From contig OZ244832.1 of the NCBI GenBank assembly GCA_965220485.1, positions 310,001-374,000 of the forward strand: DNA of 64,000 nt, written 5' to 3'. Source of the DNA: Aldehydirespirator sp965220485. GTDB taxonomy: Bacteria > Actinomycetota > Acidimicrobiia > Acidimicrobiales > Aldehydirespiratoraceae. Under the pieces are notes generated by a model, which was given only the letters and a program-made list of their open reading frames with translations, was not told where the DNA came from and made no database searches. Shown one piece after another: positions 16,607 through 25,981 of this stretch (position 1 is the first letter of the stretch; each line of letters starts with the position of its first letter). The position numbers and the translations under genes were made by a program.

Positions 16607-19032
16607 CGCTCGGTGTTCACCCAGATCTCGGCGGAGCTACCCGGCTCCACGCTGGCGCCGGCGGCGGGCGACTGCTGCCACACGACGCCGGGGTCACCAC
16701 CGAAGCGTTCCGCCTCCTCGTCGAAGAACGGTTCGATGTACACCTCCACACCCAGCCCGGCCGCAGCCAGCACCCCTCTGGCCTCGGCCTCGTTCAGGCC
16801 AATCACGTCGGGCATGGCGATGATTGACGGCAGCTCGGGAGCCACCGCCACCTCCACCGTCACGGTGATCCCGCCTCGTTGCAGTGACCTTGCGGCCGGG
16901 GCCTGCCCGATGATGGTCCACTCCGCGTACTCGTCGGTCTCGACCTCCACCGCGGCCAGGCCGAGGGTCAGCTCGTCCAGCTCCGCCGCCACCTGCTCGG
17001 CATCGAACGCCTGGCCCACTAGGTCGGGGATCTCGACCGAGTCGAGCTGGGGTGCCTGCGTGGGCGGAGGGGGCGCGCTGACCGGAGGAGCGGGCAGGTT
17101 GACGGCGGGGATTCCCTCGTGGGCCGCGATCATGATCTCGCGCCAGATCTGGGCCGGATACGTGCCGCCCGACACCCTGATGTCGGTGGTCGGGGGCACC
17201 ATCGGGATCTGGGCGACGGGGAAGCCGACCCACACCGCAGCCGCCCGCTGCGGGGTGTAGCCGACAAAGGTGGCGTCGGCGTAGTTCTGGGCCGTGCCCG
17301 TCTTGCCGGCGGCCGGACGGTCGATGACCGCCCGATGTCCGGTTCCGGACGTGATAGCTCCCTGGAGCACCCAGGTGATCTGGTTGGCGACGGCGGAATC
17401 GAGCACCGGCACGATGTCGGTGACATGGCGGAAGAGCGCAGTGCCGTCGGGCTCGATGATGCTCGTCACCAGCACCGGTTCGGTCCGCCGCCCCGATCGG
17501 GCGAAGGTGGAGAACATGGTGGCCAGCTCGACGGTGTTGACGTCCTCGGTGCCCAGCACCCCGGCGCACACCGGGGCGATGCGGCTGGCCTCCAAGCCGA
17601 GCCTCTCGGCCATGGTCACGAAGTTGGCCGGGCGGATGTCCACCATGAGCTGGGCGTACACCGTGTTGATCGAGCGCTGCGTGGCCTGTATCAGGTTCGC
17701 GTCCACCGGCTCCTCGGGCTCCGAGCCGAGCCCGCCCCTGATGGTCCACAGAGGCCCGCAGACATCGGGCCGGTCGATCTCAAGCTCGTCGGGGGCGTTG
17801 TAGCTCTTGGTCACCGTGAACCCGCGCGTCAGGGCGGTGGCCAGCGCGATCGGTTTCATGGCCGATCCGGCCTGCCGGCCCTTGCCGCTGGCCAGATTGA
17901 ACTTGGCGTCGTCGTCGTCGCCGAAGAAGTCACGGCCGCCCACCATGGCCAGCATGTGGCCCTCCTCGGCGCCGCCCACCCCCAGCACCGTTGCCGCCGC
18001 GTCGGGATTGACGCCGTTGTCGGGCAGGATCGCCTCCACCGAGGCCTCGGCCTTGGCCTGGAGGCCCAAGTCGATCGTCGTGTGGATGTCCAGGCCACCC
18101 TCGAACAGGAGTTGGGTCCGGTATTCGCGGGTCGGCCCGAAGGCAGGGTTGTCCAGGAACCACTGTTTGACGTCCTCAACGAAGTGGGCGGCCGGATAGC
18201 GCACTTCGAGAATCGGGATGTCCTCGATCAGCACGATCGGCTCGTTGTAGGCCCGGTCGTACTCATCGGGGGTGATGAAGCCGTTGAACAACATCCGCTC
18301 CAGCACCAGGTTGCGTCGGCGCCGGGCGTCCTGAGGGTTGCGGTAGGGGTCGAAGGCGCTGGGGCGCTGGATCAGTCCGGCCAGCAGCGCGGCCTGCTCC
18401 AGCGTTAACTCGCTCACCTTCAGGCACGCTTCGGTGCCTCGCTCGGCCGCGGTTGTGATCAGCTCGCAGGCGGGGGCGCCGAAGTACTGCCTGGCGGCCG
18501 CCTCGATGCCATAGGCGCCGTTGCCGAAGTACACCCAGTTTAGGTAGCGCAGCAGGATGAAGTCCTTGGTGAAGAACTGCTCGAAACGCCGGGCCATGAA
18601 GAACTCTTCGATCTTGCGGGTCAGCGTCTCCTCGTCGCGGTCGAGGAACACGTTGCCGACGTACTGCTGGGTGATGGTGGAGCCGCCCTGGCTGATCCCG
18701 CCCGCGCTGACGTTGCTGCGGGCCGCCCGCAGGATGGCCTTGAGGTCCACCCCGTCGTGCTCGTAGAAGCGCTCGTCCTCGATGGCCACGACCGCGTTGC
18801 GCACGACTTCGGGGACCAAGGCAATGTCGGTCACGTCGGTACGGCGTTGCTCGCCCCGCAGTTCGGTGATGAGCACGCCGTTGCGGTCGTACACACGCGA
18901 GGACTGAGCGGTGGTCAGCTTGTCGACATCGAATGTCACATCGCGCAGCTCGTACGAGCAACCCGACGCGAGCACCGACACGGCCATTACCGAGATGGCA
19001 AGCACTGTGGCGGCGCGTCGCACGTCTGTCAT
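16603..19032 (-). CDS. Class A penicillin-binding protein (GT51 plus transpeptidase) with two PASTA domains
   Basis: The roughly 809-residue bifunctional peptidoglycan synthase has a glycosyltransferase domain with EDERFYEHDGVD and GGSTITQQYVGNVFL. The transpeptidase domain has SxxK in GSAMKPIALA, SxN in SINTVY and KTGT in GKTGTAQNY. Two C-terminal PASTA repeats start at IPDLVGQAF and MPDVIGLNEAEA. The N-terminus MTDVRRAATVLAISVMAVSV followed by LASGC looks like a lipoprotein signal rather than the usual membrane anchor. The ATG at 19032 places that signal correctly; an ATG at 19068 is possible, and the frame opens further upstream. Confidence 0.92.
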   Translation of the reverse strand: MTDVRRAATVLAISVMAVSVLASGCSYELRDVTFDVDKLTTAQSSRVYDRNGVLITELRGEQRRTDVTDIALVPEVVRNAVVAIEDERFYEHDGVDLKAILRAARSNVSAGGISQGGSTITQQYVGNVFLDRDEETLTRKIEEFFMARRFEQFFTKDFILLRYLNWVYFGNGAYGIEAAARQYFGAPACELITTAAERGTEACLKVSELTLEQAALLAGLIQRPSAFDPYRNPQDARRRRNLVLERMLFNGFITPDEYDRAYNEPIVLIEDIPILEVRYPAAHFVEDVKQWFLDNPAFGPTREYRTQLLFEGGLDIHTTIDLGLQAKAEASVEAILPDNGVNPDAAATVLGVGGAEEGHMLAMVGGRDFFGDDDDAKFNLASGKGRQAGSAMKPIALATALTRGFTVTKSYNAPDELEIDRPDVCGPLWTIRGGLGSEPEEPVDANLIQATQRSINTVYAQLMVDIRPANFVTMAERLGLEASRIAPVCAGVLGTEDVNTVELATMFSTFARSGRRTEPVLVTSIIEPDGTALFRHVTDIVPVLDSAVANQITWVLQGAITSGTGHRAVIDRPAAGKTGTAQNYADATFVGYTPQRAAAVWVGFPVAQIPMVPPTTDIRVSGGTYPAQIWREIMIAAHEGIPAVNLPAPPVSAPPPPTQAPQLDSVEIPDLVGQAFDAEQVAAELDELTLGLAAVEVETDEYAEWTIIGQAPAARSLQRGGITVTVEVAVAPELPSIIAMPDVIGLNEAEARGVLAAAGLGVEVYIEPFFDEEAERFGGDPGVVWQQSPAAGASVEPGSSAEIWVNTER

Positions 19033-19144
19033 TGTGCTCTGCGCCGTACCCGAAACGGCACCTTCCATCGGGCGAGAGCGGTGTAATATCATGAAATTCA
19101 GTCTAAGATGGGCTCGAAACGAGACTCGGGGGGAGGAGCAGGCG

Positions 19145-19498
19145 ATGGGAATGTTCACCCGGCCCATACGGATCGAGACCATGGACGGCCGTCGGTCGCT
19201 CGACCTGGAAGCGACGGTCGACACCGGCGCGGCCTACACGGTCGTGCCCGGAACGAAGCTGCGTGAGCTGGGGGTCGAGCCGAGGGGACTGCGCCGCTTC
19301 AAGCTCGCCGACGGCACCACGATCGAGGGCGCCTTCGGAGAGGTCGTGGCGACGATCAACGGTGACACCGTCAACACGCTGGCGATCTTCGGCGCCGACG
19401 GTGGTCCGGTGCTCCTCGGCGCCTACACCCTGGAGGGTCTTGGGCTTGCGGTAGACCCGGTCCGTCAGCGACTGGTGCCCGCGGTGATGATCCTATGA
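19145..19498 (+). CDS. Retropepsin-like (clan AA) aspartic protease domain protein
   Basis: The 117-residue protein is a single retropepsin-like domain. The active-site motif is ATVDTGAAYTVVP (D-T-G), and the flap and second half are GDTVNTLAIFGADGGPVLLGAYTLEGLGLAVDP compressed into one lobe, so a homodimer would form the active site. The start ATG 19145 follows GGGGGGAGGAGC. It is transcribed divergently from the PBP gene. Substrates of these small bacterial proteases are mostly unknown, and some members act with toxin-antitoxin or regulatory partners. Confidence 0.8.
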   Translation: MGMFTRPIRIETMDGRRSLDLEATVDTGAAYTVVPGTKLRELGVEPRGLRRFKLADGTTIEGAFGEVVATINGDTVNTLAIFGADGGPVLLGAYTLEGLGLAVDPVRQRLVPAVMIL

Positions 19499-19623
19499 GG
19501 GAGCCGTCGCGCTACTGTGGCCCAAAGCTCAGGCTGGTGGTCCGCGGGAGGCGTATCTGTCGTCGCGGCAGAGCGCCAAGGCCGGGCGCCGTGCCACGAG
19601 GCGGCGGGGACGAAAGGAGTGGC

Positions 19624-19951
19624 GTGACGAAGACCGGAGTCGCCACAGAGGTGCGGATGGTGCTCGGCGTGGCGCGCCTGGGGGAGGCCGATCTGAGGGG
19701 CTGGTGGAGCTGCCATGGCCTCGACCGGGCGGGTTCCTTCGTACTGGGTCGGGCGTTCCCGCGCACGGCGGGCCCGGCGGGCCTGGAGCTCGACATGCTG
19801 TCGGCGCGCCGCCGCCACGACGACGCGGCTGGCGCGTCGCAGCAATGCGTTGCACCTGTTCTCTGACGGGCTGCCGTTCCGACGGTGGGCGTCGGCGTGG
19901 CTCTCCGAGCAGAAGGCGGCATCTACAGGGGTACCCGTAGCAGATGGATAG
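19624..19951 (+). pseudogene. BrxE-like N-terminal fragment, frameshifted
   Basis: GTG 19624, well placed after AAAGGAG, opens a frame containing RLGEADLRGWWSCHGLDRAG and LGRAFPRT, which resembles the N-terminus of BrxE proteins of BREX phage-defence systems as I remember them. This frame stops at 19866. Coding sense continues in another frame (NALHLFSDGLPFRRW) and is cut off at 19928 by the left end of the Tn3 transposon. The brxL fragment at 28611 on the other side of the transposon supports the BREX reading. The family call is moderate; the disruption is clear. Confidence 0.6.
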
Positions 19952-19970
19952 GATCCGACGCTTCAGGTTC
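19928..19970 (+). repeat. Left terminal inverted repeat of the Tn3 transposon
   Basis: It starts GGGGTACCCGTAGCAGATGG and continues through AGGATCCGACGCTTCAGGTT. It matches the reverse complement of the right end with four mismatches. The BrxE-like fragment reads directly into it. Confidence 0.9.
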
Positions 19971-20229
19971 TGAGTGGTCGGAGCTTGCCTTGGGCCGGGG
20001 TGGTGGTGTTGTGGAAGTCGTAGCGGTCGTAGAGGTTCAGGTGTTGGTGCCCGGCTGGTGGTAGGCGGCGGAGCTGGTCGTGGCTGGTTTGGTGGCCGCG
20101 GGTGGTGAGGTGGTCGATGGAGGTTGTGTGTAGGTCGTGTTCTAGTAGACGGCGGCGTTGGTGGGCAGGGTGAGGCATTCGCTCTGGAGGTCTTGGTCGT
20201 GAGCTTCCCCCCGAATCGTGGAGGGTTGG

Positions 20230-21108
20230 TTAGGCTGCGTTGGCTAGTTCGTAGTCTGTTGGGCTGAGCATGTTGTTGGTGGAGTGTAGGCGTTTGGTGT
20301 TGTACCAGGTGTCGATCCAGGCGGCGATGTCGGCTCGGGCCTGGTCTCGGGTGCGGTAGCGGCGCCGTGAGATGCGTTCGTGCTCGAGGGTGGAGAAGAA
20401 CGACTCGGCGGCGGCGTTGTCCAGCGCGCAGCCCACGCGCCCCATCGACTGGGTGACCCCGAGGCGTCGGCACGCTTCGGCGAACGCGTCGGAGGTGTAT
20501 TGTGATCCTTTGTCGGTGTGGAAGATCACCCCGGCCACGTCGCCGCCTCTGGCCGCGGCGGCCATGTTGATCGCCGCGGTGGCGAGCTCGGCGGTCGGGT
20601 AGGAGTCGGACTGCGCGAAGCCGAGCATCCGCCGGCTGAACAGGTCCTCGACGGTGGCGAGGAACACGGGCCCCTCGCCGGTGTCGATCTGCTTGAAGTC
20701 CCCGACCCACTTGTGGTCGGGCCGCTGGGCGCTGAAGTCCCGCCTGAGCAGGTCAGGCACCACAGCGGCGGCCTTGTCGGGCCGGGTCAGGCCCCGCCGC
20801 CGACGGCGGGGAGGGCGTCCTTGCAGGCCCTGGCGGGCCATGGAGGCCTCCACGGTCTTCTTGGACACGGCCAGGCCGTCGCGGCGAAGCTGGGCGCGCA
20901 CCCGCGGCGAGCCGTAGGTCCCCCCGGAGGCGTCGAAGCAGGCCTTGACTGCCGCGTCGACGCCGGCGCGGCGCCGCTGCGCGGGCGTCGGGGGCCGGTT
21001 GCGCCACTTGTAGAACGTCGACTCCGCGACGCCCAGCGCCCGGCAGGCGACCGCGTGGGGCACTCCGTGGTCGGTCCTCTGGGCCGCGATATGCGCTGAG
21101 ACGCTCAT
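20230..21108 (-). CDS. IS3-family transposase OrfB (integrase core)
   Basis: The 292-residue DDE transposase has an N-terminal HTH_21-like region (GVAESTFYKWRNRPPTPAQ and GTYGSPRVRAQLRRDG). The catalytic core has aspartate in VGDFKQIDTG, aspartate in FHTDKGSQYTSD, and glutamate in NAAAESFFSTLEHE. The C-terminus YNTKRLHSTNNMLSPTDYE is characteristic. The ATG at 21108 follows AAGGAGG and overlaps the end of OrfA, so it may be made by reinitiation as well as by the frameshift fusion common in IS3. Confidence 0.95.
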   Translation of the reverse strand: MSVSAHIAAQRTDHGVPHAVACRALGVAESTFYKWRNRPPTPAQRRRAGVDAAVKACFDASGGTYGSPRVRAQLRRDGLAVSKKTVEASMARQGLQGRPPRRRRRGLTRPDKAAAVVPDLLRRDFSAQRPDHKWVGDFKQIDTGEGPVFLATVEDLFSRRMLGFAQSDSYPTAELATAAINMAAAARGGDVAGVIFHTDKGSQYTSDAFAEACRRLGVTQSMGRVGCALDNAAAESFFSTLEHERISRRRYRTRDQARADIAAWIDTWYNTKRLHSTNNMLSPTDYELANAA

Positions 21109-21395
21109 CGCGTTGCCTCCTTGACCCACAGGACCACCGATCGTTTGAGCACATCACGCTCCATCTCCAGCTCGGCGCAGCGGCGGCGCAGCCGCACCAG
21201 CTCGGCTCTGTCGTCGGCGCTGAGGCCCTCGGCCTCGCCCCGCTCGATGCGGTCCCTGCGGACCCAGTTGCCCAGAACCCCCGCGCCGATCCCGAGCTCG
21301 CGGGCGATCTCAGCGATCGGCCTTCGCGTCTCCCGGACGATCCGCACAGCACCGGCTCTGAACTCCGGATCGTACTTGCGTCGTGGTTGTGACAT
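21105..21395 (-). CDS. IS3-family transposase OrfA (helix-turn-helix)
   Basis: The 96-residue protein has the HTH of IS3 OrfA (RKYDPEFRAGAVRIVRETRR and IAEIARELGIGAGVLGNWVRR) followed by a leucine-zipper-like helix (RAELVRLRRRCAELEMERDV, LKRSVVLW). It binds the IS ends. It overlaps OrfB by four bases. Confidence 0.93.
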   Translation of the reverse strand: MSQPRRKYDPEFRAGAVRIVRETRRPIAEIARELGIGAGVLGNWVRRDRIERGEAEGLSADDRAELVRLRRRCAELEMERDVLKRSVVLWVKEATR

Positions 21396-21469
21396 AGCGT
21401 CTCCTCATAGACGATGTCTCCACGATTCGGGGGGATACCCATCGCTGGTGTCTTTGCGTCGGGTCTGGC

Positions 21470-21576
21470 CTAGGAGACTGCTGAGTAATGCCGATTTCGG
21501 CCAACCCACAAGCCTCTGACCTGGGGTTTTGTGATCGAGGATCGCGCGATTCGGGACTTGCTCATCACTCTCCTAG
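21470..21576. mobile_element. MITE family B, copy 2, inside tnpA
   Basis: It begins CTAGGAGACTGCTGAGTAAT and is close to the copy at 331-437 in its left half; the right end has diverged (CATCACTCTCCTAG instead of CAGCAGTCTCCTAG). It is bounded by CTAG. Removing it and one CTAG rejoins the transposase reading FLANLG to QTRRKD, which proves that it inserted into an existing tnpA. Confidence 0.85.
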
Positions 21577-23182
21577 GTTGGCGAGGAATGGGTCTCGTCG
21601 GAGCGCGTGGAGTGTTTCGCGTTTGTTGTGCTGGTCGTGGATCCGTCGGCGGTGTTGGCTGTTGTGGGGGTAGCGCAGGATCGAGATGGTTTTGGTGGCT
21701 CGTCCGTGCTTTTGGGTGGCTTGGGTGAGGTGGTTCTGGCGGGTTGATGCTTGGAGCTGTGCTGCGGGGGTCGATGCTGGCAGGTAGCCGTGGCGGATGG
21801 TGGCGGCGATCCGGAGCATGTCGTCCCAGCGGCGGGTGAACCGCTTTGGTCGGGCCCGGTGTTGGAGGAGGCCGGCCGCTGCGTCGTCGGGTGTGGTGGT
21901 GGGGAGCCGCCACGGTCGCTGGTCGGCGAGGTCTCAGATGCGGGACGAGAATCGCAGTCCGGTGAGGTCGAACAGCCCGTACTGGCCGCGAAGATAGCGC
22001 TGCCAACGCTTGGGAGCGAAGCCGATCGGGGCGTCTGGTGGGACGATTCTCGATCGGGTGCTGTTCAGGCTGGTCAGGAGGCGCACGGCGGCCAGCAAAC
22101 AGCTGTCGTCGTCAGCGGCTCGATACTCGAACGCGGCGAGGACGTGCGGGGCGAACTGGCGCAGCTGGCTGTATCGGGCACAGAGCTGGTGGAGGCGGGA
22201 CGCGCGGTCCTGGCCAATTTCGGTGGCCTGAGCGGCCACACTGTCGAAGCGGTGCCGCCCGACCCGTTCAAGGATCGTCGCTCTGACTTGATTGTCGGGG
22301 ACAGTGGCGTCCAACACGACACCCGCTGCCTGGGTGAGCACCGGCTATCTGGGTGAACACCGGGACTGTTTCCGTTGCCGCTTGAGCGTTCGCTGCTGTG
22401 GCTTCGTCGTGTCCTCGACGGGCAGCTCGCTCGAGGGCGGCCATGGCGATGTCGAACAGATCGAGGACCTCGTCGATTCGTTCGGTGAGTTCCTCAACGA
22501 CGGTGGCGGCCAGGATCTGATAGCGGCGCTCGACCGCGAGCCGGTCGAGGGCCTGTGGGGTCATCCGTCGCCCAAGCGACGCCAGATGGCGGACCCGGTT
22601 CGGGTTCAGCGCGGTGAGGTCGAGATCCTCGGCTCCGGCCGAGCGCAGCAGGTCGATCTTGGAGAGCTGTTCTTTGATTGCGGCCGGCGTCGAGGTTGGC
22701 GCCTGCCGGAGGAGCCACACCAGCGGGTGACACCGAGATCGGCGTCAACTTCCAGCAATGCGCCGAGCTGGCGTCGGCGTCGAGGGTCGAGCTGATCAGC
22801 GATCCGGAAGTAGGTCTCCTCGATGGCTCGCTGCCGTGCGGTCGCTGCCGCCCGCTCGGCAACGGTCACTCCGGGGCGCACCAGCCTGTTGGCGTGTAGA
22901 TGCTCACACGCCAGGCGAAACAGCACCATCGGCTGGTCGTGTTCCAATGCCCGTTCCACCAGCCAGTCGCCTAGAGCTTTCAAGTCGCCCAGATCGGGGC
23001 GGGGGAACCCGAGGTGGGCCTCGACGTCCAAGAGATGGTCACTGCGGGTCTGAGCGCGCTCGCCGTAGCCGGCGAGGTCGACAGAGCCTGTGTCGAGCTG
23101 TGAGCTGACGTGGTCAACGACCGCACCCGGAGCGCTGCTCAGATCCGCCGCCACGAAGCCAAACTACGGGGGATCTGGGCCA

Positions 23183-24012
23183 GTGGCAGGCGACGGCATC
23201 TCGCTCCGTGCCGCACTTGAGGCCTTCTTCGCCGACAAGGACCTCGCCCCCAACAGCCGCCGCACCTACCGCCAGGCGCTGGACGCCCTCATCGAGGACC
23301 ACACCGAGGACCTTCCCACAGCCGAGTTGACGCCGGCAAAGATCGGGCGCACGCTCAACAGCCGATGGGGTGAGGCGAAGCCATCGACTTGGAACTCCCA
23401 GATGACGGCGCTGCAGTCGTTCCTGCGGTACTGCGGCCGCAACGGGTGGACCCAACGAGACCCCTCGCGGGGATCGAACGCAAACGCGAGCCCCGCGACG
23501 AAACCAAGGCCATCGCCTACGACACACTCGACGAGCTGTGGAGCCGCCCCCGCATCGGCCTGCGGGAGAAAACACCGTGGCGGATGCTCTATGAGACCGC
23601 CGCCCGCGCCAACGAGATCCTCGCCCTCAACATCGAGGACCTCGACCTGGACCGCAAACAAGCCGCCGTGACCGCCAAGGGCGGCCACCGAGAAGTCGTG
23701 ATCTGGGCATCGGGCACCGCCCGGCTGCTGCCCCGATACCTCGACCGCCGCCGCCGGGGCCCCGTGTTCGTCACCACCCGACAACCAAACGTCGTCCCCG
23801 CCGACCGCGACCGCTGCCCCGACACCGGACTCGGACGCCTTTCCTACCAGACCGCGTGGAAGCTCTTCAACGAAGCCAGCGGCGGGCATGCCGCTGCCGA
23901 CGCGTCTCGCTCCACTTCTGCCTCCACCCGACCAGCAAGCATAAGGAGGTTACCAGCTGCTCAGTGGGGCGCAGCCCTTCGCCGGCAACCCGGCCATGGC
24001 CATCATCGCTGA
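23183..24012 (+). pseudogene. Tyrosine recombinase (TnpI/XerC-like), frameshifted and missing its C-terminal motif
   Basis: GTG 23183 starts a SAM-like core-binding domain (LRAALEAFFADKDLAPNSRR, TYRQALDALIEDH, MTALQSFLRYCGRNGW). The frame changes near 23465, after which the catalytic domain reads LYETAARANEILALNIEDLD (catalytic Arg) and AVTAKGGHREVVIW (catalytic Lys). The expected HxxR and tyrosine boxes after FNEASGG are absent or out of frame. Tn3-family transposons of the Tn4430 type use such an enzyme to resolve cointegrates, which fits this place in the element. Confidence 0.75.
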
Positions 24013-24051
24013 CGGCATGGCTTCGGGGGTCCCGCTTCAGTCAGACGCGCC

Positions 24052-25887
24052 TCAACCAGCGGGCCCACCGCCCGAATCAGGCTGATCGCCCACATCGGCG
24101 GGCCCACCGCCCGAATCAGGCTGATCGCCCACATTTCCGGGCCCACCGCCGGAATCAGGCTGATCGCCGACATCTGCGGGCGCATCGTCGGCCTGTGTCT
24201 TCCACGGCGCCGGTGGAAAGTAGCACGGCCCGACGGGATCGGGGTACATGTTGGGCTCGGGCGCGTCCTGGTGCAGGGCGTCGCTAAGTGCGTCGCGGGT
24301 GTCGCTGCCGCCGAACCACACTATGAAGTCGCCCGGCACGTCAAGAGCGAACGCGACGTACGGCTCGGGGCCGTCGGGCCAAACCCGCCGCACCGGAGCT
24401 TCGTGCATGAACTCCTGCCCGTTGTGCTCGCACCAATGGTCCGAATAGGGCGTCAGCTCCCGCACCTCCAAGATCCCGCCGTCGTGTCCCTTGAAGGCCA
24501 CGAAGGCCCGCAGATAGTCGATCTGCTGGGACATCACCCGATCGACCAGATGCGGATGCGACGTGGGCTCCCTGAACACCAGTCTGCTGCCGAAAGCGGC
24601 ATTGATCTCCTCAAAGGGCCCAGGCATCACCCAATACGGGAACGGATGCACCTTGCCTCTCGGCGAGCGCGCCCAGTAGCCCGGCGCACCGTCCACAACC
24701 AGCGCCCGGCTGATGTCGATCTCAGCCGACAGCGACGCCGACACCGAGATGTCCACAGCCGTGGGTGCCTGCGTGCCGTTCCAGCCGACCACCTCGAAGG
24801 GCGCGGTCTCCCCGGGCTGCACCGACAGCGGATACTCCCACAGCCCCCCTCCGATTGCCACCGACACATCACGGGCCCACAACGAATCAGACAGATTGTG
24901 CACCAAACCCCGCACCACACCGCCGCTCAGCGTCACCGAGCCCTCAAACACCGCCACCCGGTCCACGCGAGACTCCCGCCTACGATCCGCGAACCCGTAG
25001 TGGCCCAACTGTCTTCCCCGGTCAGCTGCGGCCACCCGCGCGTCAAAGAGAGGATCTACCTCGCGGTACCAGCGCAAGGTGTCCTCGCGGCTGCGCACCG
25101 CCTCCTCCGGCGTTGCGCCGGATGCGGCCCTCCCGACATCCGTCAAGTACACGTAGCGTTCGTCTGAGAGCTTGGACGGATCATCGCAGTCCAGCTGATT
25201 CAACTTTCGGTACTCGTCCATCTGCACACGATAAAACGGGTCGATCTCGTCGCCGGGTCCCAAGAACTTTCCCCTAGAAACATAGTAGTACAGGTTGCTG
25301 TCGTCGCACATGTCCAGCACCTCGTCAACCCTCGCCTCATACGGCCCGGGCCAGCTGTGCCGCAGCCCCCACGACTCATCGACAGCACCCCCGGCGCCGC
25401 CAGGACCCGAAGGCTCACCCGAGCCGCCATCGCCTGAGCCAGTATCGCCCGAATCGCCCGAACCAGTATCGCCAGTGTCGCCAGTGTCGCCCGAGCCAGT
25501 ATCGCGTTGCGCGGATTCTGGGCCCGAGCCAGTATCGCCAGTGACGCCCGAGCCAGTATCGCGTTGCGCGGATTCTGGGCCGGGCGCTGAAGCCGGTGTC
25601 GGCTGTGCCGGCCTCGCGCCGCCATCTTCAAAGGCGGCAGCGTCAGAACCCGGCGAGGCCGGCTGTGGCGACGCCCACCGAGCGGGAGTCTCCACCCCCT
25701 CAGCGAGATGCTGTGCGCCGCTTGAAGAGTCCGCTGTTGCGGGCGCGTCGCCGACCCCCCCGGTTACTGCATAGGAGCCCGTGCCTGTGGACGTGGCGCC
25801 GCAGGCTGCGGCCACCATCGACAGACCGGCCGCGGCCGCGGCCCAGCGCCGCGCTCCTGTTCGCCTTATTGCCCTCGAAACAGTCAC
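24052..25887 (-). CDS. Secreted lipoprotein with DTG-repeat linker, transposon cargo
   Basis: The roughly 611-residue protein starts at GTG 25887 after GAGGGAAGG, giving the lipoprotein signal RRWAAAAAGLSMVAAAC with the modified cysteine near residue 28. A low-complexity linker (about 100-170) is built from TGSG and DTGD units. The globular part (about 180-570) contains YYYVSRGKFLGPGDEIDPFY and a beta-rich Ig-like segment, and four of its cysteines could pair. The C-terminus has three 13-residue repeats (GDQPDSGGGP-type). I do not recognise the fold. It lies 94 bp downstream of another secreted-protein gene on the same strand. Confidence 0.75.
   Translation of the reverse strand: MTVSRAIRRTGARRWAAAAAGLSMVAAACGATSTGTGSYAVTGGVGDAPATADSSSGAQHLAEGVETPARWASPQPASPGSDAAAFEDGGARPAQPTPASAPGPESAQRDTGSGVTGDTGSGPESAQRDTGSGDTGDTGDTGSGDSGDTGSGDGGSGEPSGPGGAGGAVDESWGLRHSWPGPYEARVDEVLDMCDDSNLYYYVSRGKFLGPGDEIDPFYRVQMDEYRKLNQLDCDDPSKLSDERYVYLTDVGRAASGATPEEAVRSREDTLRWYREVDPLFDARVAAADRGRQLGHYGFADRRRESRVDRVAVFEGSVTLSGGVVRGLVHNLSDSLWARDVSVAIGGGLWEYPLSVQPGETAPFEVVGWNGTQAPTAVDISVSASLSAEIDISRALVVDGAPGYWARSPRGKVHPFPYWVMPGPFEEINAAFGSRLVFREPTSHPHLVDRVMSQQIDYLRAFVAFKGHDGGILEVRELTPYSDHWCEHNGQEFMHEAPVRRVWPDGPEPYVAFALDVPGDFIVWFGGSDTRDALSDALHQDAPEPNMYPDPVGPCYFPPAPWKTQADDAPADVGDQPDSGGGPGNVGDQPDSGGGPADVGDQPDSGGGPAG
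24061..24177. repeat. Three 39-bp tandem repeats in the 3' end of the lipoprotein gene
   Basis: Units start with GGGCCCACCGCC at 24061, 24100 and 24139, exactly 39 bp apart, and encode the 13-residue repeats DVGDQPDSGGGPA. The first two are nearly identical, so the array is young or kept uniform by recombination. Confidence 0.9.
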
Positions 25888-25981
25888 AGGCCTTCCCTCG
25901 CTCTCTGGTCGCCGGGCTGGAGGTCCCGCGAGCGCTGGCGGGGCTCCGACAGCCGGGCGGGGGCTCGGGGCGTGGCGCCGC

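Larger units (their letters stand above)
20206..21435 (-). mobile_element. IS3-family insertion sequence inside tnpA
   Basis: The element is 1230 bp with perfect 18-bp inverted ends (TCCCCCCGAATCGTGGAG at 20206-20223 and its complement at 21418-21435). It has the two-ORF layout of IS3. It splits the Tn3 tnpA: QTRRKDTSDG on one side continues as LQSECLTLPTNAAVYWN on the other. No clear target duplication was seen. Confidence 0.9.
19963..23154 (-). pseudogene. tnpA: Tn3-family transposase TnpA, broken
   Basis: The reading order is right to left. N-terminal DUF4158-type sequence lies at 23154-22700 (GYGERAQTRSDHLL, ERALEHDQPMVLFRLACEHLHA, LVRPGVTVAERAAATARQRA), followed after a frameshift by LDLTALNPNRVRHLASLGRR and EERRYQIL-like sequence, then ARYSQLRQFAPHVLAAFE. 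An internal deletion removes the part expected to hold the two catalytic aspartates. WDDMLRIAATIRHGYLPAS and HNKRETLHALRRDPFLANLG keep the region of the catalytic glutamate. A MITE (21470-21576) and an IS3 element (20206-21435) interrupt the rest, and the C-terminus resumes at 20205-19963, ending GKLRPLR. It cannot be functional. Confidence 0.85.
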
